A stretch of 64,000 nt of DNA from Runella rosea (lineage in GTDB: Bacteria; Bacteroidota; Bacteroidia; Cytophagales; Spirosomataceae). Below are positions 45,630-54,539 of the stretch, in pieces (within the stretch, counting starts at the first letter, position 1; each line of letters starts with the position of its first letter). The position numbers were made by a program, and so were the translations under genes. The stretch spans positions 23,934-87,933 of the forward strand of contig NZ_CP030852.1 in assembly GCF_003325355.1 (NCBI RefSeq), read 5' to 3'. Below the pieces are notes generated by a model. It saw nothing but the letters and a program-made list of their open reading frames with translations, had not been told where the DNA came from and made no database searches.

Positions 45630-45950
45630 CTATACAGGGTATTGATCAACAATATTGACGCTGTGTTGAAGCCCCGTTTTTTCGAGCGTATCGACGATGA
45701 TTTCTTGCGGTTTTACAATGTAAATCGTAAGTCCAACGCCCATTTTTTGCTTTGAAAAAATCAAAACGCGCAACCCTGCCGATGACATAAATGACAGATT
45801 TTCTAGGTCCAGAACGAGTTCAGTAGGCGATTCAAGCGCTACTTTTTCGATTTCTTTTTGAAAAACCCGCGCCGATAATGAATCCAGCTCGCCCGTTAGT
45901 TTAAGCTTGGCAACTTTATCGACTACTTCTGAGGTTATTGTAAAATCCAT
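45630..45950 (-). CDS. STAS domain protein (anti-anti-sigma factor type)
   Basis: 106-residue single STAS domain. The motif LVLDLENLSFMSSAGLRVL has the phospho-acceptor Ser at 56/57. It is a probable substrate of the RsbW-like kinase and the REC-PP2C phosphatase. It follows the GlgX gene by 34 bp. Confidence 0.9.
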   Translation of the reverse strand: MDFTITSEVVDKVAKLKLTGELDSLSARVFQKEIEKVALESPTELVLDLENLSFMSSAGLRVLIFSKQKMGVGLTIYIVKPQEIIVDTLEKTGLQHSVNIVDQYPV

Positions 45951-45984
45951 GTTATTGAGTGTTTTTGGTTGAGATTAATCAATT

Positions 45985-48102
45985 TTATTTTGCGACCAGA
46001 ATAATGACTGAACGTCCGCCTACAAAAAAGCCAGTTTGGTTTTCGAGTAATGGTTCCTCCCCGATTTGGTGGATGTCTTCTGAGTTGGCCATGTCGGTGT
46101 TGGCAAAAACGTGCCATTTCAGCCCAGGCTCGAGCGTCGGAAGTTCAAAATGCAACGGCTCCCAATACATATTCAGGGCTACATAGATGGTTTGGTCCTT
46201 TATAGTTCCCTCTTTGGCATGACTTCCGCAGAGCATAAAAGCCAAGGTACGACTTTCTGCCGACCAATCTGGCCGCCATGCCAGCGTACCATGGAAGCTT
46301 ATATCAGGCAGACCGCTCCCTACGTAGTCGTAATGACGGAAGTGCGTTGGACTTCTGAGTACGGGGTGCGCCCGACGGAACCGAAGAATCTGTTGGGCAT
46401 AGTGAAACAAATCAGCGTTTTTATTGACCAATGACCAGTTCAGCCAGTTCCATTCCACATCTTGACAATACGTGTTATTATTGCCGAGTTGGGTATGACC
46501 CATTTCGTCGCCCATTAAAATCATCGGAATTCCCTGACTGACCATTAAAATCGTCAAGGCATTTTTGATTTGTTTGTGGCGTAGAAAATTAATGGCTTGG
46601 TCGTCGGTTTCTCCCTCCCAACCGCAGTTCCACGAATTGTTGTCGTTGGCTCCGTCGTTGTTGTCTTCGCCGTTGGCCTCGTTATGTTTTTCGTTGTAGG
46701 CAAACATATCGTGCAGCGTAAAGCCATCGTGACAGGCCACGAAATTGATGCTCGCGGTCGGACCTCTGGAGGGATATAAATCGGGTGAACCTTGAAGCCT
46801 TTGGGCCATTTCTCCCACCAAGCCGGTATCTCCTTTGAGAAAACGGCGCACCGTGTCGCGGTATTTTCCGTTCCATTCGGCCCAGCGACCGTACGCAGGA
46901 AACGAACCCACTTGGTACAAACCACCGGCGTCCCAGGCTTCGGCAATCAATTTACACTTGGCCAAAATGGGGTCGTATGCCAATGATTCCAACAAAGGTG
47001 GGTTACTCAGTGGACTACCGTCCTGGGCACGGCCCAAAATGGCGGCCAAGTCGAAGCGGAACCCGTCGATGTGGTAATCTGACGCCCAATAACGCAAGCA
47101 GTCAAGCACCATGTTTCGAACCACGGGGTGATTGCAATTCAAGGTGTTGCCCGTTCCAGAGAAGTTGAAATAATACCCCTCAGGCGTGAGCATGTAGTAG
47201 GTCTTATTGTCAATTCCTCTGAACGAAATGGTATGCCCACGGTGGTCGCCTTCGGCGGTGTGGTTAAACACCACGTCCAGAAACACCTCGATTCCGTTTT
47301 TGTGCAGTTCCTTGATGAGGGTTTTCAATTCATCCACCTGCATGCCAAACTTACCCGTGGCGGCGTAGCCTGCTTTTGGCGAGAAAAAGTTTACGGTACT
47401 GTATCCCCAATAGTTGACCAGCAATTCTCCCGTTTTGGGGTTGGTGCGGCTGTTTTCCCATTCATCAAATTCATAAATGGGCATTAGTTCGATACAGTTT
47501 ATACCCAGCGATTTGAGATACGGTATTTTGCTGCGAATACCCGCGAAGGTACCTGCGTTTTTGGTTTCAGACGAGGGGTGACTCGTAAAACCCCGTACGT
47601 GCATTTCGTAGATGGATAAATCCTCGATGGGTGTTTCGAGCGGGTGGTCGTTTTCCCAGTCAAAATCTTCAAAGGCCAAACGTGAACGATAGGGGTACAC
47701 ATCATCCCAGTTGGGTTGGGCACGCCACGTATCACGGCCGCCTAAGACTTTGGCGTAAGGGTCGCTCAAGATGACATTTTTGTCAAAACGGTGACCTTCT
47801 TCGGGTTTAAACGGCCCATCCATGCGATAGCCATACTCAAGTCGTTCAAAATCAAGGTCGAAAACCGTCATACAATACACATCCCCAATCCGGAATTCGT
47901 CGGGAAAAGGAATTTCTGCGTATGGCTGGGCTTCGCCCCGTTCAAAAAGAACCAAAGTACATGAAATAGCAGCACTTGAATAGACGCTGAAATTGACCCC
48001 GTTTGGCACCATGGTTGCTCCAAACGGCAGCGTATGCCCCCGTCGGAATTTTATACCCTCGTGTTCGTGGGTTGGGTAGTAATCAATACGAATATCTGCC
48101 AT
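45985..48102 (-). CDS. glgX: Glycogen debranching enzyme GlgX
   Basis: 705 residues, family GH13. The N-terminal CBM48 domain starts near LPFGATMVPNGVNFSVYSSA; the barrel has EVFLDVVFNHTAEG, the nucleophile Asp in HIDGFRFDLAAILG, the acid Glu in CKLIAEAWDAGG and the third Asp in FVACHDGFTLHDM. It hydrolyses alpha-1,6 branches of limit-dextrin glycogen. Notably it sits between two STAS genes, 2 bp after the one upstream. Confidence 0.93.
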   Translation of the reverse strand: MADIRIDYYPTHEHEGIKFRRGHTLPFGATMVPNGVNFSVYSSAAISCTLVLFERGEAQPYAEIPFPDEFRIGDVYCMTVFDLDFERLEYGYRMDGPFKPEEGHRFDKNVILSDPYAKVLGGRDTWRAQPNWDDVYPYRSRLAFEDFDWENDHPLETPIEDLSIYEMHVRGFTSHPSSETKNAGTFAGIRSKIPYLKSLGINCIELMPIYEFDEWENSRTNPKTGELLVNYWGYSTVNFFSPKAGYAATGKFGMQVDELKTLIKELHKNGIEVFLDVVFNHTAEGDHRGHTISFRGIDNKTYYMLTPEGYYFNFSGTGNTLNCNHPVVRNMVLDCLRYWASDYHIDGFRFDLAAILGRAQDGSPLSNPPLLESLAYDPILAKCKLIAEAWDAGGLYQVGSFPAYGRWAEWNGKYRDTVRRFLKGDTGLVGEMAQRLQGSPDLYPSRGPTASINFVACHDGFTLHDMFAYNEKHNEANGEDNNDGANDNNSWNCGWEGETDDQAINFLRHKQIKNALTILMVSQGIPMILMGDEMGHTQLGNNNTYCQDVEWNWLNWSLVNKNADLFHYAQQILRFRRAHPVLRSPTHFRHYDYVGSGLPDISFHGTLAWRPDWSAESRTLAFMLCGSHAKEGTIKDQTIYVALNMYWEPLHFELPTLEPGLKWHVFANTDMANSEDIHQIGEEPLLENQTGFFVGGRSVIILVAK

Positions 48103-48104
48103 AG

Positions 48105-48443
48105 TTAGCCCTTTTTTAGTGTTTCTACCGCTTCTTCTAACGTGTTAACAATGATAAAGAAGTTGATAAAACCGGTGTTCGACATTACGTCCTGAATATC
48201 TTCAGATACTCCTACGAGCACAACTTTTCCGCTTTGCGATTTTATTTGGCGATAAATCATCAACAAAACCCTTAAACCAGCGCTCGAAAGGAATTCTACT
48301 TTGCTCAGGTCAATAATAACTTGCCCTTGTCCTTTGATGGCCGCAATAGCGGCTTTTTCAAATTCAGGGGCGGTTTTGCTATCTATGTTGCCTTCCACCT
48401 CAATGACAGCAATGCTCTCTATTATATTCTCGGCTACTTTCAT
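48105..48443 (-). CDS. STAS domain protein (second copy)
   Basis: 112 residues, single STAS domain. Motif VIIDLSKVEFLSSAGLRVLL with Ser53/54. It is 2 bp before GlgX and 21 bp after the AGE-family gene. With the other STAS protein it may give two read-outs of one partner switch. Confidence 0.9.
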   Translation of the reverse strand: MKVAENIIESIAVIEVEGNIDSKTAPEFEKAAIAAIKGQGQVIIDLSKVEFLSSAGLRVLLMIYRQIKSQSGKVVLVGVSEDIQDVMSNTGFINFFIIVNTLEEAVETLKKG

Positions 48444-48464
48444 GTCGATAGTGTATTGTCTAAT

Positions 48465-50291
48465 TTAAATAACAGGACTTATAAGCACTTTCACCCGAAC
48501 CCTTTCGTCGGTTTTAGGGAGCGTGACAAATAACTCGTTAGCATCAAAATTGGGGTACGGCTCATCATTGATGTAGCATGCGCTGATGTACACACTTCCT
48601 TTGGGAAGAATATCAGGCGAAACAAACAACTTATTGTTTTTAAAACCGTTTGGATACGGCTTAAAGTAGAAATAAGTTGGTTTTTTGGTGATGAGCAAGT
48701 TGGTATACACTGCCGATAAGAAGCACAACTCGGTGCTGTGGTAGGCACTCATTGAGTGGCTGCCTTTGAAGCGCTCGGTACCCAACAGGTACGGCATACC
48801 GTTTCCAAACACGTTGAAGTATACCCCGCCGTCGTCGGTATCGAGGAAAAACGCGTTGTAGAAGGCGGCCGACTCGCGGGCGTATTTGAGGTAATCGTCG
48901 TCTTTCAGGATTCCGTGCAAAATCATGTATGCAAGAATGGCTTGCTCTTGCTGCCACCATGCCTTGCGGTCGTGCCACACAAACTGGTGACGGCCGTTGG
49001 TTTTGGTTTCGCGCTCTACCACGTCATACCAACCACCGCGCTGCGGGTCAGAGCCTGCTTCGGGCATAAGGGCGGCGATTTTTTTGGCAAATTCGAGGTA
49101 AGAATCTTTGGCAACGAGCGACTGCATACGCATCAAGTTCCAGGCGATTTTGAGGTTGTGACCTACAACGGCCCGGTTTTGCTGCCAGCCCCAAGTTTGG
49201 TCTTTGCTCCAATCTTCAAAGAATTTCTCCTGCACAAACGGACTGTTTTCGTAATCAGGGAAGTATTTGGTGATAGTATCAAAAGTGTACTCAAGGAAGT
49301 CAGCGTATTTTTTCTCACCCGTAGCCAAGTAAAGGTTGATGAGGTACGCAGGCGCGTGGTCACCTACTGAGTTCCAGTTTTTGCGGGCGCGGTTATGTGC
49401 CAACGATTCTTCGTGAGCATCCAACGAAATCGGGTCAATGTGTGAGAAATAGCCTTCTAGTTTGTCATCTTTGAAGTATTTCTCAAACAGTTCAATCGTT
49501 TTTTCGATGTCCCACATAATGCGTGGATCACCCGTTAAACGGTAGGTTTGGGTAGGTCCAGCCAAGGCGTAAATTTGCTCGTACATTGGCAATGAATCCA
49601 AGTCATCTCCGAATTCAGAAGTCAACAACTTGGTTTCTTTTTGGCCATCTACTTTTACGCCGTGGTACCAGTATACTAAGTCAGCATCTTTGTCATAAAA
49701 ACGCATGTGGTCGCGGAGGTATTCCGTTCCCAATTCAGCACCTTCTAAAAACGAGTCATTTCCTGTGAGCATGTATGCCGAGGCAAACCCGTAAATCATG
49801 CGTGAAATGGTATCCGTTTCTTGCAAATAATCTCCTTTTTTTGCACCCGCCAAGTGAAGCATCGTGCGGTAGTTTTTATAATTAATCGGCTCTTGCGGAT
49901 AATTAAACTGCCATTTCAAATAACTCGTGGCAATGGAAGAGATTTGCTGAATCCACCAATCTTGCGCTTCGTGGCGATATTCATGGGCTTGTGTACTTGG
50001 GAAGATAATCCACTGTACTTCAAAAACGGGCTCGCCACCTTCTAGCGGCGGATAAAACGTACCATAAGAGTACAAAAATTGACCTTTTTGGGCCAATAAA
50101 TCTTGCATCACTCCTGAGGCATCTTGATACGATTCATCAAGATTACGGAAAGTGCGCGCATACGTTGAAGGGAGTAAATTTACTTTGAAAACCCGCTTAT
50201 CGGAGGTTTCGACAGTATACCATTTTTCGGCGGCGTTGTATTCTATGATGTACCCAGCAAGGGTATCAGAGAAGGTAAAATCGAGTTTCAT
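48465..50291 (-). CDS. AGE family epimerase/isomerase
   Basis: 608 residues. The (alpha/alpha)6 barrel typical of N-acylglucosamine 2-epimerase and cellobiose 2-epimerase covers about residues 120-560 (for example HNRARKNWNSVGDHAPAYLI, WHDRKAWWQQEQAILAYMIL). The first 110 residues are an extra domain and the C-terminal 60 a beta-rich tail, which makes it about 200 residues longer than usual. No signal peptide, so cytosolic. It would isomerise a free sugar at C2; the substrate is unknown. Confidence 0.82.
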   Translation of the reverse strand: MKLDFTFSDTLAGYIIEYNAAEKWYTVETSDKRVFKVNLLPSTYARTFRNLDESYQDASGVMQDLLAQKGQFLYSYGTFYPPLEGGEPVFEVQWIIFPSTQAHEYRHEAQDWWIQQISSIATSYLKWQFNYPQEPINYKNYRTMLHLAGAKKGDYLQETDTISRMIYGFASAYMLTGNDSFLEGAELGTEYLRDHMRFYDKDADLVYWYHGVKVDGQKETKLLTSEFGDDLDSLPMYEQIYALAGPTQTYRLTGDPRIMWDIEKTIELFEKYFKDDKLEGYFSHIDPISLDAHEESLAHNRARKNWNSVGDHAPAYLINLYLATGEKKYADFLEYTFDTITKYFPDYENSPFVQEKFFEDWSKDQTWGWQQNRAVVGHNLKIAWNLMRMQSLVAKDSYLEFAKKIAALMPEAGSDPQRGGWYDVVERETKTNGRHQFVWHDRKAWWQQEQAILAYMILHGILKDDDYLKYARESAAFYNAFFLDTDDGGVYFNVFGNGMPYLLGTERFKGSHSMSAYHSTELCFLSAVYTNLLITKKPTYFYFKPYPNGFKNNKLFVSPDILPKGSVYISACYINDEPYPNFDANELFVTLPKTDERVRVKVLISPVI

Positions 50292-50354
50292 GAATTGAGA
50301 GTTTAATAGTGTTAAATTAAGGATTTAGAAATCAGTCAGAATTTGAATCGGTGA

Positions 50355-50774
50355 TTAATCCTCTTGGTCAACGTAACCTTGGGTGATTTCAATGATATTT
50401 CCTTCGGGGTCTTTGACCCAAGCGGTTTTCCAGCCAGGAATAAAATCATCAAACGCCAACGGGCCCAGCGTAATGACGGCATCAGCACCCATTTCTGCGA
50501 GTTTAGCATCCACATCGGCTACTGAAAAAGCCAAGTGACGCAGTCCGGGATAATGTGGGCCATCGCCTTCCACATTGGGAATGGGGCGTTCTTCGTCGGG
50601 GGGGAAAACTTCAAAATAAAAATTACCAGCATCTTTCATGAAAACTAGTTCTTTTCCTTCTCCCAACGAAATGGTACGCGCTCGTTTAAACCCGAAGTAT
50701 TTTGTATAAAAATTCTCAAATGCGGCGAGGTCTTTGACCGTTACCGCTACGTGAAAAAAAGAGGTAGAGAGCAT
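50355..50774 (-). CDS. VOC family protein (glyoxalase/bleomycin-resistance fold)
   Basis: 139 residues with paired beta-alpha-beta-beta-beta modules: FFHVAVTVKDLAAFENFYTK, then LRHLAFSVADVDAKL and the end WVKDPEGNIIEITQG. His and Glu residues for metal binding are at the usual places (H8, H78-region, E at the end). VOC enzymes handle glutathione- or bacillithiol-adducts, ring cleavage or epimerisation. It is the last gene of the SnoaL cluster. Confidence 0.9.
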   Translation of the reverse strand: MLSTSFFHVAVTVKDLAAFENFYTKYFGFKRARTISLGEGKELVFMKDAGNFYFEVFPPDEERPIPNVEGDGPHYPGLRHLAFSVADVDAKLAEMGADAVITLGPLAFDDFIPGWKTAWVKDPEGNIIEITQGYVDQED

Positions 50775-50786
50775 ATACAGCCTTAT

Positions 50787-51359
50787 TTAAGCTTTTTCGG
50801 ATAAGATTTCGATGATTTTGGCAGCAAAAAAGTGCGCATGTCCGCCCGAACGACCCGTGACTAAATCGCCGTCGACGACGACATCCTCATTGACGTAAAT
50901 CGCGCCATAGGCTTTAGCGTCGCCGATGAGGTTGTTGTGGCAAACCAGTTTGCGGCCTTTGACTAGCTCAGTAGCGGGGGCTGTAAGCCATAATCCGTGG
51001 CAAATAATGCCTTTGAGGATGGTTGGCTCGGCAAAAACGCGTTTGAGGAACTCCGTAGCAGGGGGGATTTTTTCGACATCCTCTGTGTACCGCAGCCGGT
51101 CAGACACCATGCCCGAAGGCACAATGATGGCCGAGTAGCTCCGCAACTCTTCGTCGCTCATGTTTTCAAAACTTTCCCAACAGTCCATCGGTACTTTGTG
51201 TTCGTGGCCGGTGAAAGTGATTTTGGGTTGCCCCCAGAGTCGGGTCAAGAAATGAATTTCGGCCCCTTCTTCCGGAAAACGATATTGATAATAAAATATC
51301 TCGTTTTCGTAATAGTCGGCTTCAAAGAGAATTCCAATTTTTTTGCCAATAAGTTTCAT
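50787..51359 (-). CDS. DJ-1/PfpI family protein
   Basis: 190 residues. The nucleophile Cys120 is in LKGIICHGLWLTAPATEL, in the usual elbow, and RSGGHAHFFAAKIIEIL ends the domain. The family includes glyoxalase III, deglycases, chaperones and isonitrile hydratases. A related protein is at the other end of the same cluster (60012-60839). The gap to the VOC gene is 12 bp. Confidence 0.88.
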   Translation of the reverse strand: MKLIGKKIGILFEADYYENEIFYYQYRFPEEGAEIHFLTRLWGQPKITFTGHEHKVPMDCWESFENMSDEELRSYSAIIVPSGMVSDRLRYTEDVEKIPPATEFLKRVFAEPTILKGIICHGLWLTAPATELVKGRKLVCHNNLIGDAKAYGAIYVNEDVVVDGDLVTGRSGGHAHFFAAKIIEILSEKA

Positions 51360-51427
51360 GTTAATCCAGTTTAAAGGCTAATCTAACGGGTTGTTAATCA
51401 GTAACTTTCTAAATAATTCCAGAAAGT

Positions 51428-51470
51428 CAGGTAAAATAATGAATTGGGGACCAATCTTTTATTTTACCTG
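51428..51470 (-). terminator. Hairpin terminator after the 51478 gene
   Basis: CAGGTAAAATAA (51428-51439) and its exact complement (51459-51470) enclose a nested ATTGG-GGA-CCAAT stem. It lies 8 bp after the SnoaL-like gene and divides the DJ-1/VOC pair from the rest of the array. Confidence 0.6.
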
Positions 51471-51477
51471 CTTTGAT

Positions 51478-51903
51478 TTAAAGCGTTGCCGACCCTTCGT
51501 AGTATTTCAAATCGTCGACTGTATATCTGGTGATGATGGGGCTACCGTTGGGGCCCACTTTCACGTCCCATGTTTGATAGGCGTCAAGCGTAATGCGCTT
51601 GCTGTAGGCATCAGGGGCATTCCAAACACTGGCTTCCCATTTTACTACCACTTTTACCACGGCGGTGTCGCCGTTTATGACCGCTTCTGTTGACTTTACG
51701 GTGTGTACCTCGTCGAAGAAAATGCGGATAACGCGCTGAAACCAGCCTTCAAAGCCTGCGTATCCGTAGACCGTTGCTTCTGGAAAAACCATTTCCAATC
51801 CTTCGTCGGCCAGCATCGGAAGTACTTCAACCATGGGAGCGTGAACGTCTAACTTGCGGTACCAAACCTCGGCAAGTGATTGTATTGATTCTGGAGTTAA
51901 CAT
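51478..51903 (-). CDS. SnoaL-like (NTF2-fold) protein 1
   Basis: 141 residues of the nuclear transport factor 2 fold. It starts MLTPESIQSLAEVWYRKLDV; the middle has YAGFEGWFQRVIRIFFDEVH and it ends TRYTVDDLKYYEG. The fold forms a cone-shaped pocket used in cyclases, isomerases and hydrolases. Catalytic residues are not clear. Cytosolic; the 3' member of the array. Confidence 0.8.
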   Translation of the reverse strand: MLTPESIQSLAEVWYRKLDVHAPMVEVLPMLADEGLEMVFPEATVYGYAGFEGWFQRVIRIFFDEVHTVKSTEAVINGDTAVVKVVVKWEASVWNAPDAYSKRITLDAYQTWDVKVGPNGSPIITRYTVDDLKYYEGSATL

Positions 51904-51966
51904 ATAAATTTCCTGTTTAATAAATGACCAGTAATAATTTGAATGCGATGGGTTGTAAATTAGGCT

Positions 51967-52359
51967 TTAGGCCAGTGTGCCGTCGGGGTGTTGTACCATA
52001 CCTGCAAAGTGAATGGCGATTTTGCCGTCTTTCAGCACCCAGCTGTCAGCAAAGCGCATATTGGCGGTATCATTCCCGAATTTCATCGTGATTTGTTCGG
52101 TAATCATGAGCGTTTGCGGGTCTTCGGTTTCGGCCCAAAACACGATGTCGGTTTCTAGTCCGTCGATACCCAAAATTCCTTGCATGTGTTCGCGGATTTG
52201 GTCACGACCTTTATAAATGACGGGCGCTTTTGAAAAACTGCTAATTAGGAGCGCGTCGTCGGTGTATTGATCCAGCAGTGCCTCAATGTTTTTGTCAAGG
52301 ATAAGTTGGATGTGTTCTCGGTACATGTTGCCCAGTGGGCTGTCGGGTACGTTTTTCAT
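51967..52359 (-). CDS. SnoaL-like (NTF2-fold) protein 2
   Basis: 130 residues, NTF2 fold of the SnoaL/SgcJ type: REHIQLILDKNIEALLDQYT, DALLISSFSKAPVIYKGRDQ and the final DSWVLKDGKIAIHFAGMVQ. Related proteins are often of unknown function. It lies 24 bp after the six-helix membrane protein gene. Confidence 0.82.
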   Translation of the reverse strand: MKNVPDSPLGNMYREHIQLILDKNIEALLDQYTDDALLISSFSKAPVIYKGRDQIREHMQGILGIDGLETDIVFWAETEDPQTLMITEQITMKFGNDTANMRFADSWVLKDGKIAIHFAGMVQHPDGTLA

Positions 52360-52383
52360 GACAAATAATATTTTTCAGGTTGT

Positions 52384-53040
52384 TTATTCTTTGTGAGCAG
52401 CCTCGTTAACAAGTCGTTTTTGAAGTCCCAAAAGCCGGTTGAGTGACCAAAAAAAGATACTGGCCAGCGTTACCAAAACGAGGGCGATTCGTAGGGTGTC
52501 GTTGGGTTCGGTTTCCCATCTCTTTTTAATCAATAGATAGTAAGCAAGTCCTAATACAAAATAGACAGCGCAGATGATTGCGTGGCTATTAAGGTCTGAA
52601 GAATGGCCTGTACGGTTGCTATGGTTAAAAACGATGGGCCAAACGTACCAAATTGTCATTGCAAAATGCCAAGTCGAAAGGGCCCAAACATACAGTTGAA
52701 AATGATGCGGAGATTCTGCCAAGAACGACCACATTAAAATCGGGAACAAAGCCGAAAAACGGGCAGTATCGAAGATAAATCGGTTGAAAGAACCTTGATA
52801 TGGTACGCGCTCCATCAAAACACTAAATCCCAACCACGCTGTAACAATAAAAAACAGCGTGGTCAGAAAAGAAACTACCACCAAAACATCATTCCATACG
52901 GTAAAATCAAAACTTGGGGCTGTATTCCAATGAAAGCGGTCATTAAGAAGACGAAAGCCCGTTACGAGCGTTAGTGAAAAAAACAACGTGATTAGATTCG
53001 GTAATCTTACCAGTACTTTGGATAAGGTGTTAGTTTCCAT
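52384..53040 (-). CDS. Hypothetical membrane protein, six helices
   Basis: 218 residues from the ATG 53040 (METNTLSKVLVRLPN); the longer frame overlaps the gene before it. Six hydrophobic segments are visible, among them LITLFFSLTLVTGFRLL, LVVVSFLTTLFFIVTAWLGF and YVWALSTWHFAMTIWYVWP. It ends in a basic tail. It is the only membrane protein in the SnoaL cluster, so it could move the product or anchor the enzymes. I do not recognise the family. Confidence 0.75.
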   Translation of the reverse strand: METNTLSKVLVRLPNLITLFFSLTLVTGFRLLNDRFHWNTAPSFDFTVWNDVLVVVSFLTTLFFIVTAWLGFSVLMERVPYQGSFNRFIFDTARFSALFPILMWSFLAESPHHFQLYVWALSTWHFAMTIWYVWPIVFNHSNRTGHSSDLNSHAIICAVYFVLGLAYYLLIKKRWETEPNDTLRIALVLVTLASIFFWSLNRLLGLQKRLVNEAAHKE

Positions 53041-53075
53041 AATTGTGTTTAGTAGGGAGTGATTGAGGTTAATGC

Positions 53076-53483
53076 TTAGCGAAGTTGTTCTAATAATCCC
53101 CAATCGTCCCAGTTCGCCCACGCTTCGGTAATCTTACCATCTACGACGTGATACATAACTATGCCTTTCCAGGTAGCTGTTTTTCCCGTTGCTGGTATGC
53201 CCGCAAACGTGTTTTGGTGCGTGCCAGGTGCGGCAAATCGTACTACGACTTTGTCGCCTTCGGCCACCATGTCCACAATTTTAAGGTCAAGGTCAGGGAA
53301 AGCACCGTAGAGCATATCCATTTGATTATGGAGGGCATTTTCTCCTTTGATAGCTTCTGGAACGGCCGAACGGTCGATGTAGAAACCTGGGGCTGTAAAA
53401 TCGTTAAATTTACTAAAGTCCCGATTTACGAGGATGGCGTTGACGTATCCTCGTACAAGTTCTTTGTTTGCTTCGACTGACAT
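53076..53483 (-). CDS. SnoaL-like ester cyclase 3
   Basis: 135 residues from the ATG 53483 (MSVEANKELVRGYVNAILVN). The middle shows AFPDLDLKIVDMVAEGDKVV, then AGIPATGKTATWKGIVMYHV and the closing GKITEAWANWDDWGLLEQL. This last signature recurs in most genes of the array. Family ester cyclases of polyketide pathways close rings by aldol chemistry; whether this one does is unknown. Confidence 0.85.
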   Translation of the reverse strand: MSVEANKELVRGYVNAILVNRDFSKFNDFTAPGFYIDRSAVPEAIKGENALHNQMDMLYGAFPDLDLKIVDMVAEGDKVVVRFAAPGTHQNTFAGIPATGKTATWKGIVMYHVVDGKITEAWANWDDWGLLEQLR

Positions 53484-53531
53484 AATTTTTTGGAGTTTTA
53501 AAAAGAGTTTATTGGCGGCAACCTGCAATCC

Positions 53532-53972
53532 CTAAAAGTCGTACAGTTTTTTGATGCCGCCGATTTGATTCATCAGGCTCATGACGTCATTCTGAACCTT
53601 GGCTTCGTAAATTTTGCCTTCTTCGTTGAATCTGAATAGCGTCATTCCGTTGATGGCAACATCTTTGTAGCTAGCGGGTACATTGCGCCATGTACCAATG
53701 TGCTTGGACTTCATATCCCAAAAAGCGGCACCGTTTTTTTCGTCAGCTACAATATCTTCTTCTGACTCAACGGAATATGTCAAGTTTTCAAAAATACTTC
53801 TGTTTCTTTCAACCAATCCCATAAATGCGTCACGACCATCGAGGTGCGCAAAAGCCAGAATAAACTGGAAATTTGGGTCAATGATTCTCTCGGCGATTTC
53901 TACATTGCCTTTGCTCCAGACATCTTCCAGAAACTGGCGAATTGCTACTCTGTTTTGTTCAATTCTAGTCAT
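53532..53972 (-). CDS. SnoaL-like protein 4
   Basis: 146 residues, NTF2 fold: NRVAIRQFLEDVWSKGNVEI, FQFILAFAHLDGRDAFMGLV, and MTLFRFNEEGKIYEAKVQND. The tail (MSLMNQIGGIKKLYDF) is a diverged form of the array signature. Gap to the neighbours 48-57 bp. Confidence 0.82.
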   Translation of the reverse strand: MTRIEQNRVAIRQFLEDVWSKGNVEIAERIIDPNFQFILAFAHLDGRDAFMGLVERNRSIFENLTYSVESEEDIVADEKNGAAFWDMKSKHIGTWRNVPASYKDVAINGMTLFRFNEEGKIYEAKVQNDVMSLMNQIGGIKKLYDF

Positions 53973-54029
53973 GATGACAGTTGGCTTAAAGGATGGAAGT
54001 TGGGTATTAAACCCAACTTATGGTTTGAT

Positions 54030-54467
54030 TTAAGCTCCAGGAGGAGGAGGAACAACGCCTAATTGTTGCAAAAGACCTAATTCATCAACGTTTGCCCAGC
54101 GCTCAGCAATTTTGCCGTCTGCCATCCGAACAACTGTTGTGCCTGTAAGGGTAATGGTCTTGCCGCTTGGTGGCATTCCCATTACACCGCCTGTATCCGT
54201 TCCCAAAAGGCTCCAACGGTGTACTACTTTATCGGCAGTATATATCTCGTCAAGGATGGTCAATTTAACATCGGGCATAGCATGACGAAACATGCCTACA
54301 ATGTGTTTGAAGCTGCCAGAGCCGGGTTCTGTCTTACTTTTACCACCTACCAAAGAGTGGTCAACTGCATCGGCAGATAATAAATCTTCGCGTACGTTGC
54401 CTGTGTTCCATGCGGCCTCAAAAAATTCAATGCAAATCGCATTATTTTGTTCGGGAGTAAGTGACAT
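54030..54467 (-). CDS. SnoaL-like ester cyclase 5
   Basis: 145 residues with AICIEFFEAAWNTGNVREDL at the start, FRHAMPDVKLTILDEIYTAD, then MGMPPSGKTITLTGTTVVRM and ADGKIAERWANVDELGLLQQ before LGVVPPPPGA. It is a clear copy of the same template as genes 3 and 6. Cytosolic. Confidence 0.87.
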   Translation of the reverse strand: MSLTPEQNNAICIEFFEAAWNTGNVREDLLSADAVDHSLVGGKSKTEPGSGSFKHIVGMFRHAMPDVKLTILDEIYTADKVVHRWSLLGTDTGGVMGMPPSGKTITLTGTTVVRMADGKIAERWANVDELGLLQQLGVVPPPPGA

Positions 54468-54539
54468 AACTGTGTGTTTTAGGTTTTATTATTGGTTATT
54501 TGTAAAGGAAATTGTTTGTTATTTGTTGTAAAGTGTTAT

